Source: Aurantiacibacter arachoides
GTDB lineage: Bacteria; Pseudomonadota; Alphaproteobacteria; Sphingomonadales; Sphingomonadaceae
Reading direction: 5' to 3'
Length of the DNA stretch: 64,000 nucleotides
Assembly (NCBI RefSeq): GCF_009827335.1
Contig: NZ_WTYH01000001.1
Span: 2,455,501 to 2,519,500, forward strand
The translations under genes and the position numbers were made by a program. The number at the start of each line of letters is the position of its first letter. The stretch's first letter is position 1. Positions 7,241 to 14,969 of this stretch are shown here, piece after piece. The notes beneath the pieces are model-generated. The model ran no database searches and was not told where the DNA came from. It saw nothing but the letters and a program-made list of their open reading frames with translations.

Positions 7241-8775
7241 CGACCGTCCGCGACGCAGCCTTTGCCGTCTTCGCCCATTTCGGGGTGGACCGCATGTTCG
7301 GCAATCCCGGCAGCACCGAATTGCCCATGCTGAAGGGCCTGCCCTTTCCCTACGTCATGGGTTTGAACGAGGCCGTGGTGGTCGGCATGGCCGATGGCTA
7401 TGCCCGCAGCAGCGGTGGCCCTGCGCTGGTCAACCTGCACAGCGCGGCGGGCACGGGGCACGCGCTCGGCAACCTGTTCACCGCGTGGAAGAACAATGCG
7501 CCGGTGGTGGTCACTGCCGGCCAGCAGGCCCGTTCCATCCTTCCCTACGACCCCTTCCTCTTTGCCGAACGGCCGAGCGAATTTCCGCGCCCTTACGTCA
7601 AGTTCGCGATCGAGCCCGCGCGCGCCGAGGACGTGCCGCTCGCGCTCGCCCGGGCCTTTGCCGTGGCGCTGACCCCGCCGATGGGCCCGGTGTTCGTATC
7701 GATCCCGGTCGACGACTGGGAACGCGAATGCGCGATGCCCGCCCTGCCCCAGCTGACGCTGCGCCCCGTCCCGCCTGACGCGGGCATCGCCAGCCTCGCC
7801 GCAATCATCGACGGTGCTGAGAGGCCCGCGCTGGTGCTGGGCACCGGGGTGGCCAACGCGGGCGGATGGGCCAGCGCGATCCGTCTGGCCGAGACATGCG
7901 GGGCCAGCGTCTATGTTGCGCCCTACGCCGCGCGCGAGGTGTTTCCGGAAGATCATCCGCAGTTCGCCGGCTTCCTGCCCGCCTGGCGCGACAGGATCCG
8001 CGATCAGCTGGCCGCGCACGATGCGATCCTCGTCGCCGGGGCGCCGGTCTTCACCTACCATGTCGAGGGGGATGGCCCGCACTGGCCACCCCATGCAAGG
8101 CTTGGCGCGCTGTCGGACGATCCGGCGCATCTCAGCAATCTGCCGGGCGGGCTGGGTGTGCTGGGCGATGTCGACGATGGCCTTGTCCGGATCGCCCATC
8201 GGCTCGCCCCGCGCCCCTTTGCGGGGGATCGCAGCGCGCCGACACAGCCCGATCCGCAAATGACAGCCGCCCACGTCCTTGCCCGGATTGCCGCCCTGCG
8301 CCCGGCAAACGCGGTCATCGTGGAAGAGGCGCCCACTGCGCGCGGGCCCATGCACGATGTGCTGCCGATCCTTCGCGAGGGCGGGTTCTATACCTGTGCC
8401 AGCGGCGGGCTCGGCTATGGCCTGCCCGGCGCGCTTGGCGTGGCGCTGGGCCAGCCGGACAAGGTCATTGCCGTGCTTGGCGACGGCGGCGCGATGTACA
8501 CGGTGCAGGGCCTTTTCACCGCCTTCCAGGAAAGGTTGCCGATCAGCTTCGTGATTCTCAACAACGGCGCCTATGCCGCCCTCACCGGCTTTTCCGGCGA
8601 GTTCGGCATGAACCATGTGCCCGGCTGCGACCTGGCCGGTCTCGACTTCGTCAGCCTCGCGACGGGGATGGGGATCGCGGCAAGGCGGGTTGATTCGGTC
8701 GATGCGCTGGACGAGGCGCTCGGCTGGAGCCTTGCCGAGGAGGCAGCCACGGTGCTCGACCTGCGCATTGCCTGA
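7237..8775 (+). CDS. mdlC: Thiamine-diphosphate enzyme, benzoylformate decarboxylase-like
   Basis: 512 residues with the three-domain layout of ThDP decarboxylases. Active-site positions of Pseudomonas benzoylformate decarboxylase are matched: Ser26 (NPGSTE), Glu45 (LNEAVVVG) and His68 (NLHSAAGTGH). The ThDP-binding motif GDGGAMYT begins near residue 415 and closes with ILNN. The enzyme would convert an arylglyoxylate to the aryl aldehyde and CO2, a product the aldehyde dehydrogenase of the same operon could use. Start ATG overlaps the transporter stop. A related acyloin-forming or aryl-pyruvate activity cannot be excluded. Confidence 0.8.
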   Translation: MTTVRDAAFAVFAHFGVDRMFGNPGSTELPMLKGLPFPYVMGLNEAVVVGMADGYARSSGGPALVNLHSAAGTGHALGNLFTAWKNNAPVVVTAGQQARSILPYDPFLFAERPSEFPRPYVKFAIEPARAEDVPLALARAFAVALTPPMGPVFVSIPVDDWERECAMPALPQLTLRPVPPDAGIASLAAIIDGAERPALVLGTGVANAGGWASAIRLAETCGASVYVAPYAAREVFPEDHPQFAGFLPAWRDRIRDQLAAHDAILVAGAPVFTYHVEGDGPHWPPHARLGALSDDPAHLSNLPGGLGVLGDVDDGLVRIAHRLAPRPFAGDRSAPTQPDPQMTAAHVLARIAALRPANAVIVEEAPTARGPMHDVLPILREGGFYTCASGGLGYGLPGALGVALGQPDKVIAVLGDGGAMYTVQGLFTAFQERLPISFVILNNGAYAALTGFSGEFGMNHVPGCDLAGLDFVSLATGMGIAARRVDSVDALDEALGWSLAEEAATVLDLRIA

Positions 8776-8805
8776 TTGTATTCGCGCCCCGAGGCGCTAA
8801 CCACC

Positions 8806-9387
8806 ATGCCCATGGGCGACACCGCCACTCTCACCCCCGCAGAACGTCGCGCCGAGCTCGAGGGCGCGCTGGCGCTCGTGGCCCGTGGCAATCGCGACGC
8901 GCTCCGCACCGTCTACACGCTCACCTCGCACAAGCTGCTCGGCACCATCATGCACATCGTGCGCGAACGCGATGCGGCCGAGGACGTGCTGCAGGACGTA
9001 TACCTCCGGGTCTGGCACCGTGCCGGGCGGTTCGATCGCACCCGCGCCAGCCCGATCACCTGGCTGTGCACCATCGCCCGCAACGCCGCGATCGACGCGG
9101 TGCGAAAGCATGGACGCCGCGCAGAGGTAGACGACGCGGCCCTGCCCGAGATCGCCGACGATGCGCCGCGCGCCGATACCATGCTGTGCGACGCGGAGGA
9201 TGCGGCACGGTTGCACCAGTGCCTCGAGCGCCTGCAAAGCGAGCATCGCAAGTGCATCCGCATGGCTTTCTTCCGTGGTTACACCCACACCGAACTGGCG
9301 GAAAAGCTCGACGTGCCGCTGGGCACGATGAAGAGCTGGATCCGGCGCGGTCTCGCCAGTCTCAAGGGGTGCCTCGGCAGTGCCTGA
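8806..9387 (+). CDS. ECF RNA polymerase sigma factor (SigK-like)
   Basis: 193 residues. Region 2 holds AAEDVLQDVYLRVW near residue 60 (-10 recognition and core binding), followed by FDRTRASPITWLCTIARN. Region 4 holds the helix-turn-helix GYTHTELAEKLDVPLGTMKS near residue 160. The protein fits the ECF group paired with RskA-type anti-sigma factors, and the next gene is exactly that. The ATG at 8806 is taken, with GAGG 11 bases upstream; a second ATG two codons on is possible. It starts 30 bases after the mdlC-like gene, so read-through from that operon is possible. Target genes unknown; the adhesin just downstream is a candidate. Confidence 0.9.
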   Translation: MPMGDTATLTPAERRAELEGALALVARGNRDALRTVYTLTSHKLLGTIMHIVRERDAAEDVLQDVYLRVWHRAGRFDRTRASPITWLCTIARNAAIDAVRKHGRRAEVDDAALPEIADDAPRADTMLCDAEDAARLHQCLERLQSEHRKCIRMAFFRGYTHTELAEKLDVPLGTMKSWIRRGLASLKGCLGSA

Positions 9388-10174
9388 GCCCGAAGCCACC
9401 GGCCCCGCCGACCCTGCCATGCTCGCGGGCGAGTATGCGCTGGGCGTGCTCGACGGCGACGATCTGATCGCGGCGCAGCGATTAGTCCTCGCCGACCGCG
9501 CCTTTGCCGAGGACGTGCGCTGGTGGCGCTATCGCCTGGCCTGCATGGCCGAGGCGGCGGGCGAGTTCGAACCCTCTCCCGGCGTCTGGTCGGCGATCGA
9601 GCGTCGCCTCGACGGCGGCCGCGAAGGTGACGGGCGCGAAGGGGACAGGCCGGCCGAACCGCACCCGTTCGTCCACGCGCCGGCACGGGGCGTTCCGGGC
9701 TGGGGTCTCGGGCTCGGCATGGCCGGAGCCGCGGCGGCAGCGGCTGCGCTTACGCTGCTGTTCGTGCAGCCGGCCGGGCAACCGCCTGCTCGCCCGCCGG
9801 CTCCCTCACCCGTAGAGACCGCCGCGCCTGCCTCCGGCGACCGGCTGGTCGCCCAGGCCGCTAGCGAGGACGGTGCCATGACCCTGGCGGGCTTCGTCGA
9901 TCCGGGCACCGGACAACTGGCGCTCGCCGTCGGCGGCTTCGCCCCTGGAGCGGGGCAGGCGGCCGAACTGTGGGTGGTTCCGGCGGACGGGGCACCGCAA
10001 TCGCTCGGCGTGATCCCCGCACAGGGCAGCTTCGCGCGCGCGCTGACCGCTGCCGAACGCGCCGCGCTGGTCGATGGCGCCTCGTTGGCCGTTACGTACG
10101 AAAACGCCGACGATGCACCCCACGCCGCACCAACGTCTGACGTTCTGGTGGTGGGACGCCTCACCAGGGTTTGA
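9380..10174 (+). CDS. Membrane anti-sigma factor, RskA family
   Basis: 264 residues. The cytoplasmic N-terminal anti-sigma domain contains the zinc-free pattern ALGVLDGDDLIAAQRLVLAD and VRWWRYRLACMAE. A Pro/Gly-rich linker leads to one transmembrane helix near residues 110-132 (GLGMAGAAAAAAALTLLF). A periplasmic RskA C-terminal domain follows (ELWVVPADGAPQSLGVIP). It should hold the ECF sigma factor inactive until regulated proteolysis. The GTG start overlaps the sigma gene by eight bases, the usual coupling for sigma/anti-sigma pairs. Confidence 0.9.
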   Translation: MPEPEATGPADPAMLAGEYALGVLDGDDLIAAQRLVLADRAFAEDVRWWRYRLACMAEAAGEFEPSPGVWSAIERRLDGGREGDGREGDRPAEPHPFVHAPARGVPGWGLGLGMAGAAAAAAALTLLFVQPAGQPPARPPAPSPVETAAPASGDRLVAQAASEDGAMTLAGFVDPGTGQLALAVGGFAPGAGQAAELWVVPADGAPQSLGVIPAQGSFARALTAAERAALVDGASLAVTYENADDAPHAAPTSDVLVVGRLTRV

Positions 10175-10192
10175 GAGGAAGTCTGGCTGCCT

Positions 10193-10215
10193 GGAATAAC
10201 CTCGGGCGTTATTCT
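10193..10215 (+). terminator. Weak terminator hairpin after the anti-sigma gene
   Basis: GAATAAC-CTCGGGC-GTTATTC, a 7-bp stem with a 7-base loop starting 19 bases past the stop, with only a short T-containing tail. Could end the sigma/anti-sigma transcript or be a protein site. Confidence 0.4.
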
Positions 10216-10280
10216 TGCATGAATTTGCAAAATTTTTTCCCGTTGACGCATCCAAAAGGCTGTTGCAGCGTATCTAGCAT

Positions 10281-10299
10281 GTCACCCGTTAGGGGTGAC
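10281..10299. promoter_or_regulatory. Perfect inverted repeat upstream of the adhesin gene
   Basis: GTCACCC-GTTAG-GGGTGAC, 7-bp arms with a 5-base centre, about 125 bases before the adhesin start. The symmetry suits a dimeric repressor or activator; no known consensus matched. Confidence 0.45.
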
Positions 10300-10392
10300 C
10301 GTCGCGAGCGGGGAATTCGTGGCGTCAGGGGCTTGCAACGCTAACTTTGTATTTTCGCGCTGGAAAACCCTGCCGCATGTCCGTCCGCTCGC

Positions 10393-10407
10393 GTCCTGGT
10401 CCAGGAC
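10393..10407. promoter_or_regulatory. Palindrome directly before the adhesin ribosome binding site
   Basis: GTCCTGG-T-CCAGGAC, 7-bp perfect arms around one base, ending four bases before GAGAGGAA. In RNA it can form a 5-bp hairpin (GTCCT/AGGAC) next to the ribosome binding site, so it could be an operator or a translational control element. Confidence 0.4.
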
Positions 10408-10424
10408 GATAGAGAGGAATTGAC

Positions 10425-12368
10425 ATGAGGACTTCCCAACTAACCAAGCTTTCCGCAGCGCTGCTGGTCGGCGTTGCCGGTGCCGCGATCGGCGCCGCCC
10501 CCGCCGCCGCACAGGAAATTCCGGGCGACAACGGTTACGAATGCGTACTGGTCCAGAATTCGACTGCCCTCGGAACCATCGCCAACGCGACCGCTTCCGG
10601 CGAAGATGCCCTGGCCTGCGGCGAAGACGCCAATGCCACTGGCCCCTCCACCACGGCCGTAGGCGGTGAAGCCAACGCAACCGGCGCCGGTACGACCGCC
10701 ATCGGCTGGCAGTCCGCCGCCACCGCCGAGCGTGCGCAGGCCTTCGGTCACCTCGCCACCGCGCAGGGCGTCCGCTCGCTCGCCGTGGGTGAGAACGCCG
10801 ACGCGCAGACCGATTTCTCCACCGCCATCGGCAACGAGAGCATCGCCAATGGCATCGACGCCCTCAGCATCGGGGACACCGCGCTCGCCATGGGCAACTC
10901 CACCACCGCCGTGGGCGGAGAAAGCTCGGCCATGGGCCCGGGTGCCACCGCTTTCGGCTGGCGCGCAATGGCCAATGCCGAACGTGCTACGGCTCTCGGC
11001 CACCTCGCAACCGCCAGCGGCATCCGCTCGGTCGCCGTGGGCGAAGCAGCCAGCGCCACCGGATTCCAAGCAATCGCCATGGGCAATCTGGCGCAGGCCA
11101 ATGGCCCCGTCAGCGTCGCCATCGGCGGTGACAACAACAACAACGGCGTCGGTGCTACTGCCGCCGTCGGTTCGGTCGCACTGGGCGCGGATGCCACGGC
11201 CAGCGGCAACCTTTCGAACGCTGTCGGTCTCAACTCACTCGCCTCGGGCGTGCAGTCGAGCGCGTTCGGCACCAACACTTCGGCGCTTGGTTCGAACTCC
11301 GTTGCCATCGGCAACGCGGCCTTTGCTGACGGCGGTGACGCGATCGCCATCGGCGGCAACCGCGACGCGGGCGCAGGCGGCCTCGCCACCCGCGCCATCG
11401 GTGCCTCCACCACCGCCGTCGGCGGCCAGGCTCTGGCGCAGGGCCCTGGTGCCACCGCCTTCGGCTGGCGTTCGGTTGCGGATGCGGAACGCGCCACCGC
11501 GCTTGGCCACCTGGCCGACGCTGGCGGCATCCGTTCGCTCGCCGTGGGCGAGGCTGCCAACGCTGGCGGCTTCCAGGCCATCGCGCTGGGCAACCTGTCG
11601 CAGGCCAACGGTGCAGTCAGCGTCGCCATCGGCGGTGACAACGACAACAACGGCGTAGGCGCGTCGGCCGGCCTTGGTGCGATCGCGCTGGGCGGCGACG
11701 CCACCGCGAGCGGCCGCTTGTCGACCGCTATCGGTATCAACGCCGTGTCTTCGGGCGAGACCTCCATGGCGCTCGGCGCCAACGCCGTCGCCTCGGGCCT
11801 CAACTCCGTCGCCATCGGCAACGGTGCCACCGCCCTCAACGCCGGCCAGGTCGTGATCGCCGGTCTCGGCACCAGCACCGCCTCGCAGACGGGCACCGTC
11901 TTCGTGGTGACCACCGACAACAACGGCACCCTGGGCCGCACTTCGTCGCTCGCTACGGCGGCGTCGCTGGCGCAGACCAATGCCAACGTCACTGCCAACA
12001 CCAACGCGCTGGCGGTGCAGTCGGGCCTGATCGCGGCGAACGCCCAAGGCATCGCGGCCAACACCGCCGCCATCGGCACGCTGCAGGGCCAGACCGCGAC
12101 GCTGTTCGATCTCGCCAACGAACAGGCCGATGGCCTGCGCGGGGCGAACGAGGGCGTGGCGATGGCGCTGTCGATGGAATCGCCGGTCCTGATGCCGAGC
12201 AACAGCTTCGGCGTCTCCGGCGGCTTCGGCTATTACAACGATCGTATTGCGGGTTCGGCCAGCGTTGCAGCTCGCCTCAGCCCCAATGCCTATCTGACTG
12301 CCGGTGTCGGCGTCGGCTTCGACCAGGGCGAAGTTGGTGCGCGTGCCGGTTTCCAGGCTGCCTGGTAA
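10425..12368 (+). CDS. Trimeric autotransporter adhesin (YadA-like head and anchor)
   Basis: 647 residues. Residues 1-29 form a signal peptide ending AAPAAAQ. Most of the protein consists of YadA-type head repeats of about 14 residues with cores such as SVAIG, ATAFGW and SLAVGE. Blocks recur at larger scale: the AVGG-(E/Q)-...-FGWR-...-ERATALGHLA block starts near bases 10656, 10908 and 11415, so the last two units are about 169 residues apart and nearly identical. A short coiled-coil stalk (near 500-560) leads to a C-terminal anchor of about 70 residues, SMESPVLMPSNSFGVSGGFG to GFQAAW, that would give four strands of the trimeric outer-membrane barrel; it ends in Trp rather than the more usual Phe. 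The stalk is short. Strong RBS GAGAGGAA. Confidence 0.88.
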   Translation: MRTSQLTKLSAALLVGVAGAAIGAAPAAAQEIPGDNGYECVLVQNSTALGTIANATASGEDALACGEDANATGPSTTAVGGEANATGAGTTAIGWQSAATAERAQAFGHLATAQGVRSLAVGENADAQTDFSTAIGNESIANGIDALSIGDTALAMGNSTTAVGGESSAMGPGATAFGWRAMANAERATALGHLATASGIRSVAVGEAASATGFQAIAMGNLAQANGPVSVAIGGDNNNNGVGATAAVGSVALGADATASGNLSNAVGLNSLASGVQSSAFGTNTSALGSNSVAIGNAAFADGGDAIAIGGNRDAGAGGLATRAIGASTTAVGGQALAQGPGATAFGWRSVADAERATALGHLADAGGIRSLAVGEAANAGGFQAIALGNLSQANGAVSVAIGGDNDNNGVGASAGLGAIALGGDATASGRLSTAIGINAVSSGETSMALGANAVASGLNSVAIGNGATALNAGQVVIAGLGTSTASQTGTVFVVTTDNNGTLGRTSSLATAASLAQTNANVTANTNALAVQSGLIAANAQGIAANTAAIGTLQGQTATLFDLANEQADGLRGANEGVAMALSMESPVLMPSNSFGVSGGFGYYNDRIAGSASVAARLSPNAYLTAGVGVGFDQGEVGARAGFQAAW

Positions 12369-12410
12369 GCTCCTGCGACGGCTTGCCGGGACCTCCTGTG
12401 GACCAGGAGT

Positions 12411-12446
12411 GTGGGGGTCGGAACTTCGGTTCCGGCCCCCCTTTTC
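12411..12446 (+). terminator. Strong intrinsic terminator of the adhesin gene
   Basis: A 12-bp stem (12413-12424 with 12429-12440, one T-G wobble) closed by a TTCG tetraloop and followed by CTTTTC. It lies 45 bases past the adhesin stop and ends one base before the stop codon of the convergent DUF3237 gene. Confidence 0.88.
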
Positions 12447-12920
12447 TTAGGTAACCCGCCAAACCCACAGCTTGATCGAACTGGCATATCGCGCGCCCGA
12501 GCAGACGAAGATCGACCGGTTCATCCAAGCATAGCGGCCCTTGGGCGCGATGAATTCGGGCACGGTGCGGAAATAGTATTCGGACGGATCGACATCCTCC
12601 CCCGCCACCAGCCGGGCCATGACCGCGGGCGGGCCATGGCGCAGGCCACGATTGCGGATCTGGATCAGCGCCCCATCGTCCGTTTCGATCGCATAGATGG
12701 CATCGGCCACGGTGACGCCGTCTTCCCGCGTCAGCTGCCAGTCGGCCGCGTTCCCCATCAACCGGCCCGCGATCAGCGGTCCGCGCACATAGCCGCCCGC
12801 CAAGATCGGGATGATCCGCCGCGTGCCGTCATAGGTCTCGCCGATCTGCCGGGGCGCGGCGAGCTCGCCCCCCGCCTCGTAGACGAATTCCAGGCCAGGC
12901 GCCGGGGGGATGGCGGTCAT
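12447..12920 (-). CDS. DUF3237 family protein coupled to the stilbene dioxygenase
   Basis: 157 residues matching the DUF3237/UPF0311 beta-barrel family. Family signposts are GLEFVYEA near the N-terminus, GGYVRGPLIAGRLM, DWQLTREDGV, ALIQIRNRGLRHGP and the C-terminal EFIAPKGRYAWMNRSIFV. The biochemical role of the family is not established to my knowledge. Its ATG overlaps the stop of the lignostilbene dioxygenase (ATGA), so it is made together with that enzyme and probably acts on the same compound or its product. It has several Trp, Tyr and His residues that could line a pocket for an aromatic ligand. Confidence 0.82.
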   Translation of the reverse strand: MTAIPPAPGLEFVYEAGGELAAPRQIGETYDGTRRIIPILAGGYVRGPLIAGRLMGNAADWQLTREDGVTVADAIYAIETDDGALIQIRNRGLRHGPPAVMARLVAGEDVDPSEYYFRTVPEFIAPKGRYAWMNRSIFVCSGARYASSIKLWVWRVT

Positions 12921-14401
12921 GCCGCCGCCTTAGCCCTGGCCAGCCCGATCGTCTCGCTCCGGGCGAAATTGCCGTGCAGGCCGAAGCGCAGGCGGATGGG
13001 CACATGAATGGTGGCGATCGGACCGGCCTCGATGGCCAGCGCATCGAACACCAACAGGTCCGAGCGATGTTCGGCCAGCCGATTGCAGACCTGCACGATC
13101 CATCCCTCCCCTTCACCGGCATTTGTGCTGCGGGGGATGAAGCAGGGTTCCTGCAGGGTGCTGGTCGGGCCGGCCCACCAGTGCCGTTCCTCGCCCGTTT
13201 CCAGATCCTTGAAAAACAGGCAGTTCATCGGCGCCCCGCCGGCGCTGCCGCCCACCTGTTCGATCGGCCGGCGCATGTCGACCTCCAGCCCCCAGGTGTA
13301 GCGGTTGCGGCGGCCGATGAATCGCTCATCGATGCGCGGAAATTCGCTGAAGGTGTCCGACAGGCGATTGATGGCGGCAAAGTCTTCGGAATTGCTGGCC
13401 AGGTCGACGACCCATTCGGTGAGCCTGGTCACACTCTGGGCGGGATCGAATGGGGCACCGTGAATGTCGGGGAAGAAGGGGAAGAAGTTGTTCTTCGATT
13501 CCGGCGTCACGAAGTGGATTTCGCTCCCCTCCTGCCAGGCGTTCATCACGTGGCTGGCAAAGCAGTTGGGGCGGCGGAACCAGCGGATGTCCTCGTTGCG
13601 GGCTCCCGGACGGCGGGGGATCACGCCGAGCCAGGCGTCGCGCGTGGTGTCGAACATGAAGGCGGGCTTGCCCTGTTCCAGCTGCTCCCAGCTGCCGACC
13701 GAGGGCACGATGTGCAGCACGATGTAATCGGGCGTCAGCGCGAAGTCGTGCATCATGCAATAATAGGGGACCTTGAACCATTCTTCGCGGACCAGTTCGC
13801 CTGCCGGCGAGATTTCGTACCAGGCAACATCGTCGGTGTGCATTCCGCTGGCGGCGTAGCCGATGGCGATCATGTTGCCGGTGTCGGGGTCTACCTTGGG
13901 ATGGGCTGTAAAGGTCTCGCCGGTCATCTTTCCGCCGAACCGCTCGTACCCCAGGGTCTCCATCGTCGCGGGATCCATCACCAGCGCAGGCGAGTCCTCC
14001 TTCAACGCCCACAGCTTGCCGCCGTAGAGAAAGGCATTGGTATTGGCCGTGCCGCGATATTCGCCCTTCACGCTTTCGTGATCTGTCAGCGGGTTGCGAT
14101 AGGCGCCGAACAGGGCCTCGCCCGCGGCATTCTCCAGCTTCCACTTGTCGGTCTGCGCCCAACGCTGGCGAAAATCGCACCTGCCGTCGTGGAAATGGAA
14201 GCGGGAAATCATCCCGTCGCCGTTGAAACTGATGTCGTCAGCCAGGCGCGGGGGAAATTGCGGATCGGGCTGGACGCGGAAAAAGGCCCCGTCGAGTTCG
14301 TCGGGGATCGTGCCGGAATGTTGCAGGTCGGCGATGTCCGCCTCGATACGGCTCGGCGTGTTGAAGCCGGTGAAGCTGGGGCTGTCGGGAAACTGCGCCA
14401 T
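12917..14401 (-). CDS. Lignostilbene-alpha,beta-dioxygenase type carotenoid oxygenase
   Basis: 494 residues, seven-bladed propeller carotenoid-oxygenase family with a non-haem Fe(II) bound by four histidines: His167 (TAHPK), His218 (MMHDF), His284 (FASHV) and His476 (LHGNF). Phe59, Tyr101 and Lys134 (WALKED) are the positions that in NOV1/LSD enzymes hold the 4-hydroxystilbene, and these match even in numbering as I recall the NOV1 structure. The protein should cleave a lignostilbene with O2 to two aromatic aldehydes such as vanillin. AAGGAGAGG precedes the ATG. Transcribed divergently from the MarR gene and coupled to DUF3237. Confidence is high for the stilbene-cleaving subfamily rather than true carotenoid cleavage. 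Confidence 0.92.
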   Translation of the reverse strand: MAQFPDSPSFTGFNTPSRIEADIADLQHSGTIPDELDGAFFRVQPDPQFPPRLADDISFNGDGMISRFHFHDGRCDFRQRWAQTDKWKLENAAGEALFGAYRNPLTDHESVKGEYRGTANTNAFLYGGKLWALKEDSPALVMDPATMETLGYERFGGKMTGETFTAHPKVDPDTGNMIAIGYAASGMHTDDVAWYEISPAGELVREEWFKVPYYCMMHDFALTPDYIVLHIVPSVGSWEQLEQGKPAFMFDTTRDAWLGVIPRRPGARNEDIRWFRRPNCFASHVMNAWQEGSEIHFVTPESKNNFFPFFPDIHGAPFDPAQSVTRLTEWVVDLASNSEDFAAINRLSDTFSEFPRIDERFIGRRNRYTWGLEVDMRRPIEQVGGSAGGAPMNCLFFKDLETGEERHWWAGPTSTLQEPCFIPRSTNAGEGEGWIVQVCNRLAEHRSDLLVFDALAIEAGPIATIHVPIRLRFGLHGNFARSETIGLARAKAAA

Positions 14402-14421
14402 AAGTCCTCTCCTTGCGCGAG

Positions 14422-14449
14422 ATTGTATGCTCTACTAACAATTACGCAA
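14422..14449 (-). promoter_or_regulatory. Promoter and candidate MarR operator for the stilbene dioxygenase
   Basis: Reading the minus strand, TTGCGT (14449-14444) and TACAAT (14427-14422) are separated by 16 bases, a good sigma-70-type promoter for the dioxygenase. The bases from the spacer through the -10 (14422-14443) carry the pattern shared with 2263-2284 and have ATTGT/ACAAT ends. A larger inverted repeat CTTGCG (14412-14417)/CGCAAG (14445-14450) brackets it. A regulator bound here would block the dioxygenase and could also control the divergent MarR gene. Confidence 0.6.
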
Positions 14450-14470
14450 GACGACAGGGGGACGAGGGCG

Positions 14471-14938
14471 TTGGCCAGGGCCGCAGCAGGACCGGAAGGG
14501 GAGGATGCCGAGATAGGCGCCGATATCGGCGCCCTGGGCGATATCGTCGGCTTCCACATCCGGCTGGCGCATGGCGCGGTCTATCGCCATTTTACCGAGA
14601 CGTTTGCTGATCTGGACCTGACGCAGAAGCAGGTGAGCGTGCTGTGGCTGGTGGACGATCATCCCGGCATCGCGCAGATCGAGGTCGGGCGCAGGCTGCG
14701 GATGGACCGCGCCACCACCATGACGATCGTCAACCGCCTGCAGGATCGCGCGCTGATGCGCCGCGAACGGTTCCTGAGCGATGGCCGCAAGCAGGCACTG
14801 CACCTGACGGCAGACGGGATCACCGCGCTCGACCGGGCAAAACAGGCGATCGCCGCGCACGAAAGCTGGCTCAAGAGCCGCTTCAGCGACGAGGAAGTTG
14901 AGAAACTGGTGGAAATGCTCGGGCGAATCCACGAATAG
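14471..14938 (+). CDS. MarR-family transcriptional regulator
   Basis: 155 residues with winged-helix MarR layout: helices up to LTQKQVSVLWLVDDHPG, recognition region IEVGRRLRMDRATTMTIVNR near residues 82-101, and a wing at RFLSDGRKQALHLT. No ATG or GTG lies in frame before the conserved part; the TTG at 14471, preceded by GGGGGACGAGG, is the only reasonable start. Divergent from the lignostilbene dioxygenase across a 69-base gap, it probably represses that gene and itself, released by a phenolic ligand as with other aromatic-responsive MarR proteins. The operator copy at 2263 suggests it also controls the operon there. Confidence 0.87.
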   Translation: MARAAAGPEGEDAEIGADIGALGDIVGFHIRLAHGAVYRHFTETFADLDLTQKQVSVLWLVDDHPGIAQIEVGRRLRMDRATTMTIVNRLQDRALMRRERFLSDGRKQALHLTADGITALDRAKQAIAAHESWLKSRFSDEEVEKLVEMLGRIHE

Positions 14939-14969
14939 TCGGCGCACAAGGGAAGAGGACAAAGTCAAA

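Noticed and set aside
10748-12202. 484-codon minus-strand frame opposite the adhesin
   Set aside because: Repetitive shadow of the head repeats, rich in Ala, Pro and Met, with no start signal.
10425-12368. Adhesin repeats as a possible CRISPR array or DNA repeat element
   Set aside because: The repeats follow codon phase and the YadA head pattern; there is no constant spacer/repeat structure.
12974-14470. Plus-strand frame leading into the MarR gene
   Set aside because: The part before 14471 is the reverse of the stilbene dioxygenase gene; MarR likeness begins only after 14471.
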